DNA from: Thioalkalivibrio sulfidiphilus
GTDB taxonomy: Bacteria > Pseudomonadota > Gammaproteobacteria > Ectothiorhodospirales > Ectothiorhodospiraceae
Assembly: GCF_000377945.1 (NCBI RefSeq)
Contig: NZ_KB898944.1
Coordinates: 1-47,008, forward strand
Direction of reading: 5' to 3'
DNA length: 47,008 nucleotides
Shown: positions 8,200 to 17,040 of the stretch, one piece after another
Layout: each line of letters begins with the position of its first letter
Position numbering within the stretch: the first letter of the stretch is position 1
The notes under the pieces: model-generated
The model's database searches: none
What the model was told of the DNA's origin: nothing
What the model saw: the letters and a program-made list of their open reading frames with translations, nothing else
Made by a program: the position numbers and the translations under genes

Positions 8200-9198
8200 A
8201 TGTTTTCCTGGTTCAGACGCAAACACAAACCGCAGCCCGAGGGGTTCACGCTGGCGGCTGCGCGCGCGCTGGCCCCGGAGAGCGACGCGGCGCCGGCTGC
8301 AACCGCCGTCCCCGAAGCCGCCGAGATCCATCGGCGCTACCTGGCCAGGCTGTTCCGTGCCGCCGTCGATGCCGATGCCGCCCTGCGGGAGGACGAGGCC
8401 GCCTGGCTGCGGCAGCGCGAAGAGGAACTGCGTTCGAAGCATGTGAGCCTGCTGGAACAGGTGCCGCGCCTGCCGTCGGTGATGCCGCGCCTGCTGGCGG
8501 CCATCAATGACCCGGCAAAGGGCAATGCCCGGGAACTGGCCGCCCTGCTGGAGAGCGATCCCGTGCTCGCCGCCAACGTGCTCGGCGTGGTCAACACGCC
8601 GGCCCTGCGGGTGCGCCGGGAGCCCATCGAAAGCCTGGAACAGGCGGTGGTCATACTGGGCTTTTCCGGCATGCGCGAGGTGATTGCCGCCGCCGCCATC
8701 AGCCCCATCGTGAACTTCAACCGTGACCGTCGTCTGGACGGGGAGGTCGTCAAGGGTCTCTGGTCCCAGAGTCTCGACGTGGCCGTGGCCATGCGCACGG
8801 CGGCCCGCAGGACGGCCTCGCCCCACGGTTTCGAGCTCTACCTGGCCGGGCTCACCCACGCCAGCGGTCTCATGGCCCTGCTCCGCGGCTTGGGCAGCCT
8901 GACCGCGGCCGCGCCCAGCGGGGCGTTTCTCAGCGGCCTGGAATCCCTGTCACGACGCTACACGGTCGCCATCGTGCGTCACTGGGGGCTGCCCGAGCAC
9001 ACGGCCCATGTGCTCTCCTGCCGGACGGGCGGGCGTTGCAGCCATCCGGAGGCGGCCATGCTTGAACAGGCCGTGACCCTCATGCGCGCCTGCGTGCTGG
9101 GGCAGGCGGGATTGCTGGATCAGACGCAACTGGCAGCCCTGCGTCAGCGGTTGCCGGACTACGCCGAGGGCTGGTGCCAGGGCGCGGCACATGCCTGA
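8200..9198 (+). CDS. HDOD-domain signalling protein
   Basis: This 332-residue cytoplasmic protein has a variable, alanine-rich N-terminus and an HDOD domain from about residue 90. The domain start shows VPRLPSVMPRLLAAINDP and the LESDPVLAANVLGVVNTP region typical of HDOD. HDOD domains resemble HD phosphohydrolases but lack the catalytic HD pair and act as signalling scaffolds, often near c-di-GMP enzymes. The ATG giving MFSWFRRKHKP was chosen over an upstream frame extension that is glycine-rich and unlikely. No output domain is attached. Confidence 0.85.
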   Translation: MFSWFRRKHKPQPEGFTLAAARALAPESDAAPAATAVPEAAEIHRRYLARLFRAAVDADAALREDEAAWLRQREEELRSKHVSLLEQVPRLPSVMPRLLAAINDPAKGNARELAALLESDPVLAANVLGVVNTPALRVRREPIESLEQAVVILGFSGMREVIAAAAISPIVNFNRDRRLDGEVVKGLWSQSLDVAVAMRTAARRTASPHGFELYLAGLTHASGLMALLRGLGSLTAAAPSGAFLSGLESLSRRYTVAIVRHWGLPEHTAHVLSCRTGGRCSHPEAAMLEQAVTLMRACVLGQAGLLDQTQLAALRQRLPDYAEGWCQGAAHA

Positions 9199-9225
9199 GC
9201 TTCATATCCAGGGGCCCGGCGTGGC

Positions 9226-9669
9226 ATGAAGATCTGGGTGGACGCCGACGCCTGTCCCGGGGTGATCCGGGAGATCCTGTTCCGTGCCTCGCAGCGTACC
9301 GGCGTGGCGCTGACCCTGGTGGCCAACCAGCCGGTCAAGGTGCCGCCCTCACCCCACATCAGCATGCTGCAGGTGTCTGCGGGTTTCGACGTGGCGGACA
9401 ACGAGATCGTCAAGCGTGTCAGCGCGGGCGACCTGGTGATCACCAGCGATATCCTCCTGGCGGCGGAGGTGATCGCCAAGGGAGGCCATGCCCTGAGTCC
9501 CCGGGGCGAACTGCACACCCGGGAGAACATCGGCGCGCGGCTCAACATGCGCGACTTCATGGACACCCTGCGTGCCAGCGGCATCCAGTCCGGCGGTCCG
9601 CCGGCGCTCAACCAGAAGGACCGCCAGGCCTTCGCCAATCAGCTGGACCGGCTGCTCGCCAAGCGTTGA
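9226..9669 (+). CDS. yaiI: YaiI/YqxD family protein (UPF0178)
   Basis: This 147-residue protein matches the YaiI family along its full length, beginning [17 protein letters not shown] and containing the [15 protein letters not shown] core and the [11 protein letters not shown] motif. The fold is predicted to be PIN-like, with acidic residues in the first motif. The biochemical function of the family is not established. The start 27 bases after the HDOD gene suggests cotranscription. Confidence 0.92.
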   Translation: MKIWVDADACPGVIREILFRASQRTGVALTLVANQPVKVPPSPHISMLQVSAGFDVADNEIVKRVSAGDLVITSDILLAAEVIAKGGHALSPRGELHTRENIGARLNMRDFMDTLRASGIQSGGPPALNQKDRQAFANQLDRLLAKR

Positions 9670-9822
9670 CGGCGGCGCCCGGCGACGCCTGTGCACGGAT
9701 CAATATTCCGTAGTCCACGGGCCATCGGTAGGTTTATGCTCAGACTCCGGAAGCCCGGCATTCATCTTCGAGCTGCCATGGCATGGAATGCCGATCATCC
9801 CTTACATGCGAGGTCATCCCGT

Positions 9823-10272
9823 ATGCGTAGCCGTCTCGTTTCCCTGCTGCTGGTTTTCCTGGTCGCGTCTTTGTCCGCTGTTTCTCTTGCCGCCGACACC
9901 GAGGGCAAGCCCTTTGCCGAGAAGCGCGTGGTCCTGCAGATCAGCGAGGACTCGGTGCAGCGCCAGACCCTGGTGCTGAACGTGGCCAACAACCTGATCC
10001 GTCACTACGGACCCGACAAGGTGGACGTGGAGATCGTGGCCTTCGGCCCGGGGCTCAACATGCTCATCAAGGGAAACGCCAATGACGAGCGCATCAACAC
10101 CATGGCCCAGCAAAATGGCGTGCGCTTCGCCGCCTGCCTGAACACCTTCTCCAACATGACCCGCACCCTGGGCTACGAGCCCGAGCTCAACGCCAACGCC
10201 GTCAAGGTGGATGCCGGCGTGGTGCGCATGATCGACCTCACGGAACAGGGCTACGTGCTGATCCGTCCCTGA
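9823..10272 (+). CDS. Periplasmic DsrE/DsrF-like protein
   Basis: This 149-residue protein has a clear signal peptide (cleavage near SLAADTEG) followed by a DsrE-type domain. Recognisable parts are VVLQISEDSVQRQTLVLNVA, the FGPGLNMLIKG strand-turn, and a GVRFAACLNTF segment holding the single cysteine. DsrE-family proteins handle sulfur in oxidative sulfur metabolism or act as small subunits of sulfurtransferases. Exported versions are common in sulfur-oxidising gammaproteobacteria and poorly understood. The ATG at MRSRLVSLL was chosen because it starts the signal peptide and has GAGG upstream. A strong hairpin follows the gene. Confidence 0.85.
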   Translation: MRSRLVSLLLVFLVASLSAVSLAADTEGKPFAEKRVVLQISEDSVQRQTLVLNVANNLIRHYGPDKVDVEIVAFGPGLNMLIKGNANDERINTMAQQNGVRFAACLNTFSNMTRTLGYEPELNANAVKVDAGVVRMIDLTEQGYVLIRP

Positions 10273-10279
10273 AGCCCCG

Positions 10280-10310
10280 GCGCCGGGCAGGATGCCGTCC
10301 TGCCCGGCGC
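10280..10310 (+). terminator. Strong stem-loop terminator after the DsrE-like gene
   Basis: A perfect 13 bp GC-rich stem (GCGCCGGGCAGGA) with a five-base loop starts eight bases past the stop codon. It is followed by a pyrimidine-rich stretch with only a short T-run, so termination may be partly factor-dependent. Confidence 0.7.
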
Positions 10311-10425
10311 GCTCTCCTTTCCTGTACGCATCCTGTGGTCTTTGCCTCCCCCATCGGGGGCGGTGTCTGCATCTCGTGCGTCTGCTATGGTATCTAAATC
10401 GAGCGATTTCCCGAGGAGACGAACC

Positions 10426-10761
10426 ATGGCTGGATTGACCGCTGAGACCTGTGAGGCTTGTCGCGTCGGCGCGCCGACGGTGACCGAGGAGGAGATGCAG
10501 ATCCTGGGCAAGGAAGTGCCTGAATGGAAGGTGGTGGAGGTTGACGGCGTGAAGCAGCTGGAGCGCCAGTTCAAGTTCGACAACTTCGTCGATGCCCTGG
10601 CCTTCACCAACCGGGTGGGTGAGCTGGCGGAGTCCGCCGGTCATCATCCCGCCATCCTCACCGAGTGGGGCAAGGTGACCGTGAACTGGTGGTCCCACAA
10701 GATCCGCGGCCTGCACCGCAACGACTACATCATGGCGGCCAAGACCGACGCCCTGGTCTGA
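10426..10761 (+). CDS. phhB: Pterin-4a-carbinolamine dehydratase
   Basis: This 111-residue protein matches the PCD/DCoH family, which dehydrates 4a-hydroxytetrahydrobiopterin to recycle the cofactor of phenylalanine hydroxylase. The active-site pattern [19 protein letters not shown] followed by HRNDY is intact. The ATG has GAGGAGA upstream and gives the usual family length. No phenylalanine hydroxylase gene is present in the window, so it may serve another pterin enzyme or act in a different setting. Confidence 0.93.
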   Translation: MAGLTAETCEACRVGAPTVTEEEMQILGKEVPEWKVVEVDGVKQLERQFKFDNFVDALAFTNRVGELAESAGHHPAILTEWGKVTVNWWSHKIRGLHRNDYIMAAKTDALV

Positions 10762-10802
10762 TACCGCGACAGCAAGGCCCGCATCACCCACAGGACGCAA
10801 GC

Positions 10803-11126
10803 ATGGAACTGAAGGTCATCATCGACCAGGACGAGTACACCCTGAACGTGCCCGACGAGATCATCGCCGGCGCCGGCGAGGTATTCGATCGCATGGACCG
10901 GGACATGGACGGCGGCTGGCAGATGGGCCGCGACTGGGTGGCCGAGCCCAGCGTCGAGGACCGCATCAAGATCGTCGGCGACAAGCTGCTCACGGCACTG
11001 GAACAGGAAGACCACAACCTCGGCCGCGTCATGGCTGCCTACATCCTCAGCCGCGCCCCGCACATCGACTGCCTGCGCCTGGATACCTCCGGCGAGGTGT
11101 CCAGCAGCGAGGTGAAGTACCGCTAG
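10803..11126 (+). CDS. Conserved-looking hypothetical protein downstream of phhB
   Basis: This 107-residue soluble protein is acidic and mostly helical in appearance after an N-terminal beta-hairpin (LKVIIDQDEYTLNVPDE). It contains repeated charged segments such as EVFDRMDRDMDGGWQMGRDW. No known family was recognised. It starts 41 bases after phhB on the same strand and may be cotranscribed with it. Codon usage resembles the neighbours. Confidence 0.7.
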   Translation: MELKVIIDQDEYTLNVPDEIIAGAGEVFDRMDRDMDGGWQMGRDWVAEPSVEDRIKIVGDKLLTALEQEDHNLGRVMAAYILSRAPHIDCLRLDTSGEVSSSEVKYR

Positions 11127-11186
11127 CGGGGCTGATCGTCCCTGCAGCGCATCTCAAGCCGCTGCCTGGCTTGACCGGAGGTCGGT

Positions 11187-11327
11187 ATGTTCATCAGCGT
11201 GCTGGACCTGTTCAAGATCGGCATCGGGCCCTCCAGTTCCCACACCATGGGGCCTATGGTGGCCGCCGGCAATTTCGCCAAACGCATCCGGGAGTACCTC
11301 GCCGACCATCCCGGTCTTCAGGGATAG
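11187..11327 (+). pseudogene. sdaA: Remnant of L-serine ammonia-lyase (5' fragment)
   Basis: The 46 codons encode [20 protein letters not shown] and continue [10 protein letters not shown], the highly conserved N-terminus of iron-sulfur L-serine dehydratases, which are normally about 450-460 residues. The frame ends at a TAG after 46 residues and no downstream sdaA sequence is seen before the next gene. A GGAGG ribosome binding site is retained. This is a deletion remnant unless the short peptide is made. It is too short for many gene finders. Confidence 0.85.
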
Positions 11328-11376
11328 CAGGCGCGGATCAGCGCCCGGTTTTCCTGGCAATAGGAGTCATGACCCA

Positions 11377-11838
11377 ATGAAAAAATCCGCAGTGATGATC
11401 GGTGCCCTGCTCGGGACCGCCGTGATGGCCGTGCCTCTGTGGGCCGCGGGTCCCGGTGGTGCAGGCCAGGGCATGGAACAGGCGCGAGACGCTCTGATCC
11501 TCGCCCAGGGCCAGGGCGGTGGCATGGGCGGCGGCGCAGGTGCCGGCCGTGGCCAGGCCCAGGATCCCGCGCGTGTCGAGGAGCGGGTCCGCGAGCAGGT
11601 GCGCGAAAACGAGGCCGACAGGGAACAGGCGGAGCGTGCCCGGGAGCAGATCCGCCAGGAGACCCAGCAGCGTCAGGACGGTGCCGGTCCCCAGGACAAC
11701 CGTGGCATGCAACAGCAGCGTGAGCGCGTGATGGAGCAGGAACAACGTGAACTAGGCCGCGGCTCCGAGCAGGGGCAGGCAGCCCGGGAAGAACATCGCA
11801 GGAAGTGGTGGCGCTTCTGGGATCGTTCCGGCGAGTGA
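11377..11838 (+). CDS. Exported Gly/Gln/Arg/Glu-rich coiled-coil protein
   Basis: This 153-residue protein has a signal peptide (MKKSAVMIGALLGTAVMAV, cleavage near WAA). A glycine-rich stretch follows, then a long, highly charged region rich in E, R and Q with heptad character at about residues 60-135. It ends in a basic and aromatic cluster, KWWRFWDR. No family was recognised. Low-complexity exported proteins of this type may bind the envelope or nucleic acid, but no function can be assigned. Confidence 0.7.
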   Translation: MKKSAVMIGALLGTAVMAVPLWAAGPGGAGQGMEQARDALILAQGQGGGMGGGAGAGRGQAQDPARVEERVREQVRENEADREQAERAREQIRQETQQRQDGAGPQDNRGMQQQRERVMEQEQRELGRGSEQGQAAREEHRRKWWRFWDRSGE

Positions 11839-12024
11839 TTCCGCGCTCCAATCCGAGATTCCAGTGCAAGGGCGGCGTGTGAGCACGCCGGCCTTTGTTT
11901 ATCGGCATTCCTGGTGCCTGCGAGATGGTGTTTCCGTACAGGTGGATCGGCCCTGGAGCAGAGGTCGGCACAGAGGAGACCCAGGCCAAGGAGTCGGCCT
12001 CGCCGGTGTGTTACCGGGGCGAAC

Positions 12025-12672
12025 ATGACTGAGCTGAACTGCCCCCTGTGTGCCGCGATCGCCCCCTGGTACACGGCCGACCAGTACCGGGACTTCTTCC
12101 TCTGCCCGGATTGCGACCTGCTGTTCGTCGACCCGGGAACCCATCCATCCCCGGATGAAGAGCGGGTCATCTACGACCTGCACGAGAACGATCCCGCCGA
12201 TGCCGGTTACCGGCGTTTCCTGTCACGCCTCACCGGTCCGCTGATCGAGCGCCTGGAGCCCGGACATGCCGGGCTCGACTTCGGCTGCGGTCCGGGGCCG
12301 GCGCTGTCGATGATGCTGGCCGAGGCGGGTTTCGAGGTGGCGCTCTACGATCCCCTGTATGCCCCCGATGCGCGGGTGCTGGAACGCCGCTACGACTTCG
12401 TCTCCTGCACCGAGGTGGTGGAGCATTTCCATGATCCTGCCCGGGACTGGCCTCGGCTGATGCAGCTGCTGCGCCCGGGCGGCTGGCTGGCGGTGATGAC
12501 CCGCATGCGGGTGCCTTTAGAGAAGTTCCCCGGCTGGCAGTACAAGAACGACCCCACCCATGTGTGTTTCTACAGCCCGGCGGTGATCCAGTGGCTCGCG
12601 CGCCGGCTGGGGCTCGAACTGCATCTGCACGAGGGCGATGTGGTGCTGTTCCGGCGTCCTGTTTCGAAGTGA
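12025..12672 (+). CDS. Class I SAM-dependent methyltransferase with N-terminal zinc motif
   Basis: This 215-residue protein starts with a CPLC...CPDC pair (LNCPLCAA, FLCPDCDLLF) that probably binds zinc. The methyltransferase core shows motif I as GLDFGCGPGPALSM, the acidic strand-end ALYDP, and CTEVVEHF as motif II. This combination resembles methyltransferases with a rubredoxin-like N-terminal finger. The ATG at MTELNCPLC was chosen because the upstream extension is arginine-rich and low in quality. The substrate is unknown. Confidence 0.88.
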   Translation: MTELNCPLCAAIAPWYTADQYRDFFLCPDCDLLFVDPGTHPSPDEERVIYDLHENDPADAGYRRFLSRLTGPLIERLEPGHAGLDFGCGPGPALSMMLAEAGFEVALYDPLYAPDARVLERRYDFVSCTEVVEHFHDPARDWPRLMQLLRPGGWLAVMTRMRVPLEKFPGWQYKNDPTHVCFYSPAVIQWLARRLGLELHLHEGDVVLFRRPVSK

Positions 12673-12694
12673 GTGTCGATGCGCTGAAAAGCGA

Positions 12695-12770
12695 TCCTCT
12701 CACGGGGACACGGAGCCACGGAGGTTGAGTGCGCAAGCATTCCCCGTGTCTCTGTGGCTCCGTGAGAGGA
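12695..12770. repeat. Octad palindromic element, family A (CACGGRGN)
   Basis: The left arm carries tandem 8-mers of the type CACGGGGA, CACGGAGC, CACGGAGG, and the right arm carries the inverted set ending CTCCGTGAGAGGA. The two arms can pair over roughly 25 bases. It is the first of three consecutive hairpins filling the convergent junction between the methyltransferase and aceK genes. Confidence 0.85.
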
Positions 12771-12807
12771 TGAGGATTTGGTTGCTTCGATGTGCGAATA
12801 AACCCCG

Positions 12808-12895
12808 TTCTCTCGTGGGGGCGCGGAGGCGCGGAGGCGCTGAGAAAAAACACTTCTTGAGTTTTCCCCTGCGTCCCCGCGCCTCTGCGAGAAAA
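12808..12895. repeat. Octad palindromic element, family B (GCGCGGAG)
   Basis: The left arm has tandem copies of GCGCGGAG with a TTCTCTCGTGG edge. The right arm has the inverted copies ending CTCTGCGAGAA. It is the second hairpin in the methyltransferase-aceK junction. The same family occurs in the two compound elements near 22 kb. Confidence 0.85.
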
Positions 12896-12932
12896 CAGGC
12901 TTTTCCCAGCTGAAAAATCCTAAAACACGATG

Positions 12933-13004
12933 TCTCGCCAAGACGCAAAGACGCCAAGTAATTCCAGTTCAAGATTTCTTCGCGACTTTGCGTCTTGGCA
13001 AGAG
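12933..13004. repeat. Octad palindromic element, family C (CAAAGACG)
   Basis: The left arm is TCTCGCCAAGACGCAAAGAC and the right arm is the inverted CTTTGCGTCTTGGCAAGAG. The 8-mer unit is C(C/A)AAGACG. It is the third hairpin of the junction and ends 17 bases from the aceK stop. Family C also appears near 22.0, 22.6 and 31.7 kb. Confidence 0.85.
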
Positions 13005-13021
13005 CACAGGGTTTTATCCCG

Positions 13022-14791
13022 TCAGGGTTCGGCGGTCAGCGCCTCTTCCTGCTGCTTGACGGCACTGCCTTCCGGGCGCGGGAAGCGCAGGCGTCGCGGA
13101 TAGGGGAACACGTCGCCATACACGCCGCGCTCCACCTCCGCCTGGCGTGCCTGCCAGTAGCGGTAGTCGAACAGTTCCGGATGCAGCTCCCTGATCAGGC
13201 GCCGCTGGGCCGGGTCGGTGGTGAGGAAGGTGGGGAACTCTTCGGGGAAGATGTCGTTGGGTCCCACGGAATACCAGGGCTCGGCGCTCAGCTCATCCTC
13301 GGGGGTGCGCGGCGGCGGGATCCTGCGGAAGTTGCACTCGGTCAGGTAGCAGATCTCGTCGTAGTCGTAGAACACCACCTTGCCGGCGCAGGTCACGCCG
13401 AAGTTCTTGAACAGCAGGTCGCCGGGGAAGATGTTCACCGCCATGAGCTGCTTGATGGCGCGTCCCCAGTCGTCCAGGGCCTCGCGCATCTCCTGGGGGT
13501 CCGCCTGCTCCAGGTAGAGGTTGAGCGGCGCCATGCGCTTCTCGATGTACAGGTGTCGGATGAACAGCTGATCGCCGTCGATCTCCATCTTGGAGCCGAT
13601 CTGTTCCCTGAAGGCCTCGATCAGTTCCGGCGGGAAACGGTCCAGGGGGAAGGCCACGTCGGAGAACTCCAGGGTGTCGGCCATGCGCCCCACGCGGTCG
13701 TGCATCTTCACCTGCTGATAGCGCTTGCGCACCAGGTCGGCGGTCACCTGCTTCTGGGGCGCGAAATGGTCGCGGATCACCTTGAACACGTAGGGATAGG
13801 AGGGCAGGGTGAACACGGTCATCACCAGACCGGGCGTGCCCGGGGCCATCTGGAAGGCGTCGTCGGTCTGCTCCAGGTGATGCAGGAAGTCGCGGTAGAA
13901 CTCGTTCTTGGCCTGCTTGTGGAAGCCGATGGCCATGTACAGTTCGGCGATGGGCTTCTCCGGCATCAGGTCCTTGAGGAAGCACACCGTGGCCGCCGGC
14001 ACCGGGGTCTTCACCAGGAAGTAGGCCCGGGCGAAGCTGAACACCGCTTCGGCCCGCTCCTCGGTGGTGAGCAGGGTGTCGGCGTAGATGCCGCCGTGCT
14101 CGTTGTTGATCAGCGGCACGATGAACGGGTGGGCCTCTGCGCCGCGCACCACGCGTCCGATCAGGTAGGCCCCCTTGTTGCGGAAGAACGGGAACTCCAT
14201 GACGTCGATGCGCACCTGGTGCAGGTCGCCGCCGGCCAGCGGTGAACGGGCGCGCAGGGCCTCGGCGATGCGCCGGGCATCCCGGTCGATGTCCTCGTAG
14301 GGCACGTTGAAGTAGAAGGCGGAGAGGATCTCCCAGGCGCAGGTCTCAAGCCCCCCGTCACGGGGATGGAAGGACATGAAGCCCCGGTAACGGCTGGCCA
14401 GGGCGGCTCGGTCGGCCACCGACTCCACGAAGATGTTGCGGTTGTTGAAATACTTGCGCTCGAACAGCTGGCAGAACACCGAGTTGTAGAAGGTCTCCGC
14501 CAGCTCCGGACGACTGTGCTGCTTGAGCAGCCCGGTGTAGACGGTCTTGACCTCCTGCCACAGGGGTTCGTCCAGTGCCTGGATGCCGAAACTGGTGCGC
14601 AGCTTGTCGATGGTCTCGCGCACCCGCTGGTCATAGAAGCTGATGCGCTTGGCGGCGGCGTGGCGGGCCGCCTCCCAGGCCGCCTCCTCGAAACGCTCCC
14701 GGGCACCGCTGGTGATCTCCTGGAAGAAGGAGAAGTGGCGCTCGAAACCGGTGAGGATGGAGCGGGCCAGTTGTTGGGCCTTGTCGATCAT
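13022..14791 (-). CDS. aceK: Isocitrate dehydrogenase kinase/phosphatase
   Basis: This 589-residue protein matches AceK end to end. AceK phosphorylates and dephosphorylates isocitrate dehydrogenase to divide carbon between the TCA cycle and glyoxylate shunt. The ATP-loop region APGTPGLVMTVF lies near residue 316, the lysine in YVFKVIRD near 337, and the catalytic aspartate in YDYDEICYL near 475, close to the E. coli numbering. The ATG giving MIDKAQQLARSIL aligns with the family start, whereas the longer TTG frame adds seven residues. Unlike in E. coli, it is divergent from aceA rather than downstream of it. Confidence 0.97.
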   Translation of the reverse strand: MIDKAQQLARSILTGFERHFSFFQEITSGARERFEEAAWEAARHAAAKRISFYDQRVRETIDKLRTSFGIQALDEPLWQEVKTVYTGLLKQHSRPELAETFYNSVFCQLFERKYFNNRNIFVESVADRAALASRYRGFMSFHPRDGGLETCAWEILSAFYFNVPYEDIDRDARRIAEALRARSPLAGGDLHQVRIDVMEFPFFRNKGAYLIGRVVRGAEAHPFIVPLINNEHGGIYADTLLTTEERAEAVFSFARAYFLVKTPVPAATVCFLKDLMPEKPIAELYMAIGFHKQAKNEFYRDFLHHLEQTDDAFQMAPGTPGLVMTVFTLPSYPYVFKVIRDHFAPQKQVTADLVRKRYQQVKMHDRVGRMADTLEFSDVAFPLDRFPPELIEAFREQIGSKMEIDGDQLFIRHLYIEKRMAPLNLYLEQADPQEMREALDDWGRAIKQLMAVNIFPGDLLFKNFGVTCAGKVVFYDYDEICYLTECNFRRIPPPRTPEDELSAEPWYSVGPNDIFPEEFPTFLTTDPAQRRLIRELHPELFDYRYWQARQAEVERGVYGDVFPYPRRLRFPRPEGSAVKQQEEALTAEP

Positions 14792-14825
14792 GCGCAGCGG
14801 ATGCTCCCGCAATCGGAGAGGATAG

Positions 14826-14846
14826 CATTCAGTCTAGACAAGAATG
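14826..14846. promoter_or_regulatory. Near-perfect 21 bp dyad in the aceK-aceA divergent region
   Basis: The sequence CATTC-N-GTCTAGAC-NN-GAATG is an almost complete palindrome lying 35 bases upstream of the aceK start and about 165 bases upstream of aceA. It could be an operator controlling aceK. The cognate regulator is unknown. Confidence 0.45.
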
Positions 14847-15012
14847 ACGGGTGTGTTTATTGGATTTTTTAATGATTACCATTGGAAATTGACCTCTGTT
14901 TCAGCCGTCGGGGCTGGGGTAGTGTCGCTGTCATGCGCTTGTAAAGCGCGCCGCGCAGCCCTGCTGCGCGAGCCACAACGACAGCAAATCACCAGCAGAC
15001 GAGGACGAGACC

Positions 15013-16329
15013 ATGAACAGAGAACAGCAGATCAAGGCCCTGGAGCGCGACTGGGCGGAGAACCCCCGCTGGCAGGGTGTTGCCCGGGGCTACAGCGCCG
15101 CCGACGTGGTCCGTCTGCGTGGTTCCCTGCAGCCGGAATACACCATTGCCCGGCGTGGCGCCGAGAAGCTCTGGCGCCTGGTCAACGGCGAGGCCAAGAA
15201 GGGTTACGTGAACTGCCTGGGCGCGCTCACCGCCGGCCAGGCCCTGCAGCAGGCCAAGGCAGGCGTGGAGGCCATCTATCTCTCCGGCTGGCAGGTGGCG
15301 GCGGACAACAACAGTTCCGAGACCATGTACCCGGACCAGTCCCTGTACGCCTATGACTCCGTGCCCACGGTGGTGCGGCGCATCAACAACACCTTCAAGC
15401 GCGCCGACGAGATCCAGTGGAGTCGCGGCATCTCCCCCGAGGACGACAACGGCGTGGACTTCTTCCTGCCCATCGTGGCGGATGCCGAGGCGGGCTTCGG
15501 CGGTGTGCTCAACGCCTTCGAGCTGATGAAGAATATGATCACCGCCGGCGCCGCCGGGGTGCATTTCGAGGACCAGCTGGCGGCGGTGAAGAAATGCGGC
15601 CACATGGGTGGCAAGGTGCTGGTGCCCACCCAGGAGGCGGTGCAGAAGCTCATCGCCGCGCGTCTGGCCGCCGACGTGATGGGTGTGCCCACCGTGCTGC
15701 TGGCGCGCACCGACGCCGAGGCCGCCAACCTGCTCACCTCCGACGTGGACGACAACGACCGGCCCTTCATCACCGGCGAGCGCACCAACGAGGGCTTCTA
15801 CCGGGTGAAGAACGGCCTGGAGCAGGCCATCAGCCGCGGCGTCGCCTACGCCCCCTACGCGGACCTGGTGTGGTGCGAGACCGGCACGCCGGATCTGGGC
15901 TTCGCCCGGGAGTTCGCCGAGGCGGTGCGGGCGAAGAACCCGGACCAGCTGCTGGCCTACAACTGCTCGCCGTCCTTCAACTGGAAGAAGAACCTGGACA
16001 TGAAGACCATCGCCGGCTTCCAGGACAAGCTCTCCGAGTACGGCTACAAGTACCAGTTCATCACCCTGGCCGGCATCCACAGCATGTGGTTCAACATGTA
16101 CGACCTCGCCTATGACTACGCCCGGGGCGAGGGCATGCGCCACTACGTCGAGAAGGTGCAGGAGCCCGAGTTCGCTGCCCGCGAGCGCGGCTACACCTTC
16201 GTCTCCCACCAGCAGGAGGTGGGCGCCGGCTACTTCGACGACGTGACCACCACCATCCAGGGTGGCGCGTCCTCGGTGACGGCCCTGACCGGCTCCACCG
16301 AAGAGGCCCAGTTCGAGGAAACCCACTGA
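15013..16329 (+). CDS. aceA: Isocitrate lyase
   Basis: This 438-residue enzyme cleaves isocitrate to succinate and glyoxylate, the first step of the glyoxylate shunt. The signature KKCGHMGGK has its catalytic cysteine at residue 195, the E. coli position. The metal-binding [10 protein letters not shown] segment and the C-terminal [13 protein letters not shown] motif are intact. The ATG follows GACGAGGACGAG, a plausible ribosome binding site. It is divergent from aceK and followed by a strong hairpin before rraA. Confidence 0.98.
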   Translation: MNREQQIKALERDWAENPRWQGVARGYSAADVVRLRGSLQPEYTIARRGAEKLWRLVNGEAKKGYVNCLGALTAGQALQQAKAGVEAIYLSGWQVAADNNSSETMYPDQSLYAYDSVPTVVRRINNTFKRADEIQWSRGISPEDDNGVDFFLPIVADAEAGFGGVLNAFELMKNMITAGAAGVHFEDQLAAVKKCGHMGGKVLVPTQEAVQKLIAARLAADVMGVPTVLLARTDAEAANLLTSDVDDNDRPFITGERTNEGFYRVKNGLEQAISRGVAYAPYADLVWCETGTPDLGFAREFAEAVRAKNPDQLLAYNCSPSFNWKKNLDMKTIAGFQDKLSEYGYKYQFITLAGIHSMWFNMYDLAYDYARGEGMRHYVEKVQEPEFAARERGYTFVSHQQEVGAGYFDDVTTTIQGGASSVTALTGSTEEAQFEETH

Positions 16330-16340
16330 CGCGTCCTGCC

Positions 16341-16387
16341 GCCGTCGCGCCTCGCGACTATCATTAGAAGTCGTGAGGCGCGACGGC
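16341..16387 (+). terminator. Long stem-loop between aceA and rraA
   Basis: An 18 bp stem with a single G-T pair (GCCGTCGCGCCTCGCGAC against its complement) and an 11-base loop is followed by GCCGTTTTG. It probably terminates aceA. The T-run is short, and the TATCAT in the loop could be a -10 element for rraA. Confidence 0.65.
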
Positions 16388-16409
16388 GCCGTTTTGCGAG
16401 GGCAAGCCC

Positions 16410-16895
16410 ATGGAACCTGCAGCCTACGGACTGACCGCCACCGCCGACCTGTGCGACCAGCACGGCGAGGCGGCGAGCGTGTGCGAGACCCACTTCGGCG
16501 ATTACGGCGGCATCACCGCCTTTGCCGGAGAGATCGTCACGGTGCGCTGTTTCGAGGACAACGTGCTGGTGCGCCAGACCCTGGAGGGGGAAGGCCGGGG
16601 CAAGGTGCTGGTGGTGGACGGCGGAGGCTCCCTGCGCTGCGCCCTGTTCGGCGACATGCTGGCCCAAACGGCGCTCGACAACGGCTGGGCGGGGGTGATC
16701 GTCAACGGCTGCATCCGCGACGTGGCGGTGATCGTCACCCTGCCCATCGGCGTGAAGGCTCTGGGTACCCATCCCCGCAAGAGCGAGAAGCGCGGCGAGG
16801 GTGCGGTGAACGTGCCGGTGAGTTTCGGTGGCGTCACCTTCCGGCCGGGGGAGCGGGTGTTTGCGGATGAGGACGGGGTGGTGGTGCTGAAGTAG
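16410..16895 (+). CDS. rraA: Ribonuclease E activity regulator RraA
   Basis: This 161-residue protein matches RraA, a trimeric protein that binds RNase E and inhibits RNA processing. Visible motifs include THFGDYGGI near the start and [20 protein letters not shown] in the core. The C-terminus ends DEDGVVVLK and the stop codon TAG lies inside the left arm of an inverted repeat, so the repeat may have replaced the original end of the gene. RraA is structurally related to some aldolases, but this sequence is clearly the RraA type. Confidence 0.95.
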   Translation: MEPAAYGLTATADLCDQHGEAASVCETHFGDYGGITAFAGEIVTVRCFEDNVLVRQTLEGEGRGKVLVVDGGGSLRCALFGDMLAQTALDNGWAGVIVNGCIRDVAVIVTLPIGVKALGTHPRKSEKRGEGAVNVPVSFGGVTFRPGERVFADEDGVVVLK

Positions 16896-17037
16896 GAAGT
16901 GTGAATTGGGAAGTGGGAAAGAAAACCACCCTCACCCCAACCCTCTCCCTGAGGGAGAGGGAGGAGTTTTGCTTCTCACTTCCCAATTCACACTTCCTAC
17001 TTCCTTTCCCACTTCTCAATTCACACTTCGTACTTAC
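16889..17037. repeat. Heptad palindromic element, GAAGTGN family (copy 1), with hairpin cargo
   Basis: A 31-base left arm built of GAAGTGN/GAATTGG 7-mers pairs with an inverted right arm at 16973-17003 with one mismatch, and a second inverted array follows to 17037. The arm contains the rraA stop codon. The right side ends three bases before the aceB stop, so the element fills the convergent junction. The loop holds the CCCTCTCCC hairpin repeat. Confidence 0.92.
16926..16964. repeat. CCCTCACCCC hairpin repeat, copy 1
   Basis: The conserved stretch CCACCCTCACCCCAACCCTC leads into a 9 bp stem CCCTCTCCC/GGGAGAGGG with a TGA loop. It is nested in the loop of a GAAGTGN heptad element. Related copies are near 29.1 and 42.65 kb. 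Confidence 0.85.
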
Positions 17038-17040
17038 GTT

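Noticed and set aside
12673-13021. Short frames encoding arginine- and serine-rich peptides in the octad repeats
   Set aside because: They are generated by the repeats themselves. The same peptide-like strings recur at 22 kb with the repeats, and there are no ribosome binding sites.
14927-15000. Riboswitch or tRNA before aceA
   Set aside because: Some short hairpins occur (GCGCTT...AAGCGC) but no tRNA cloverleaf or known riboswitch core could be made out.
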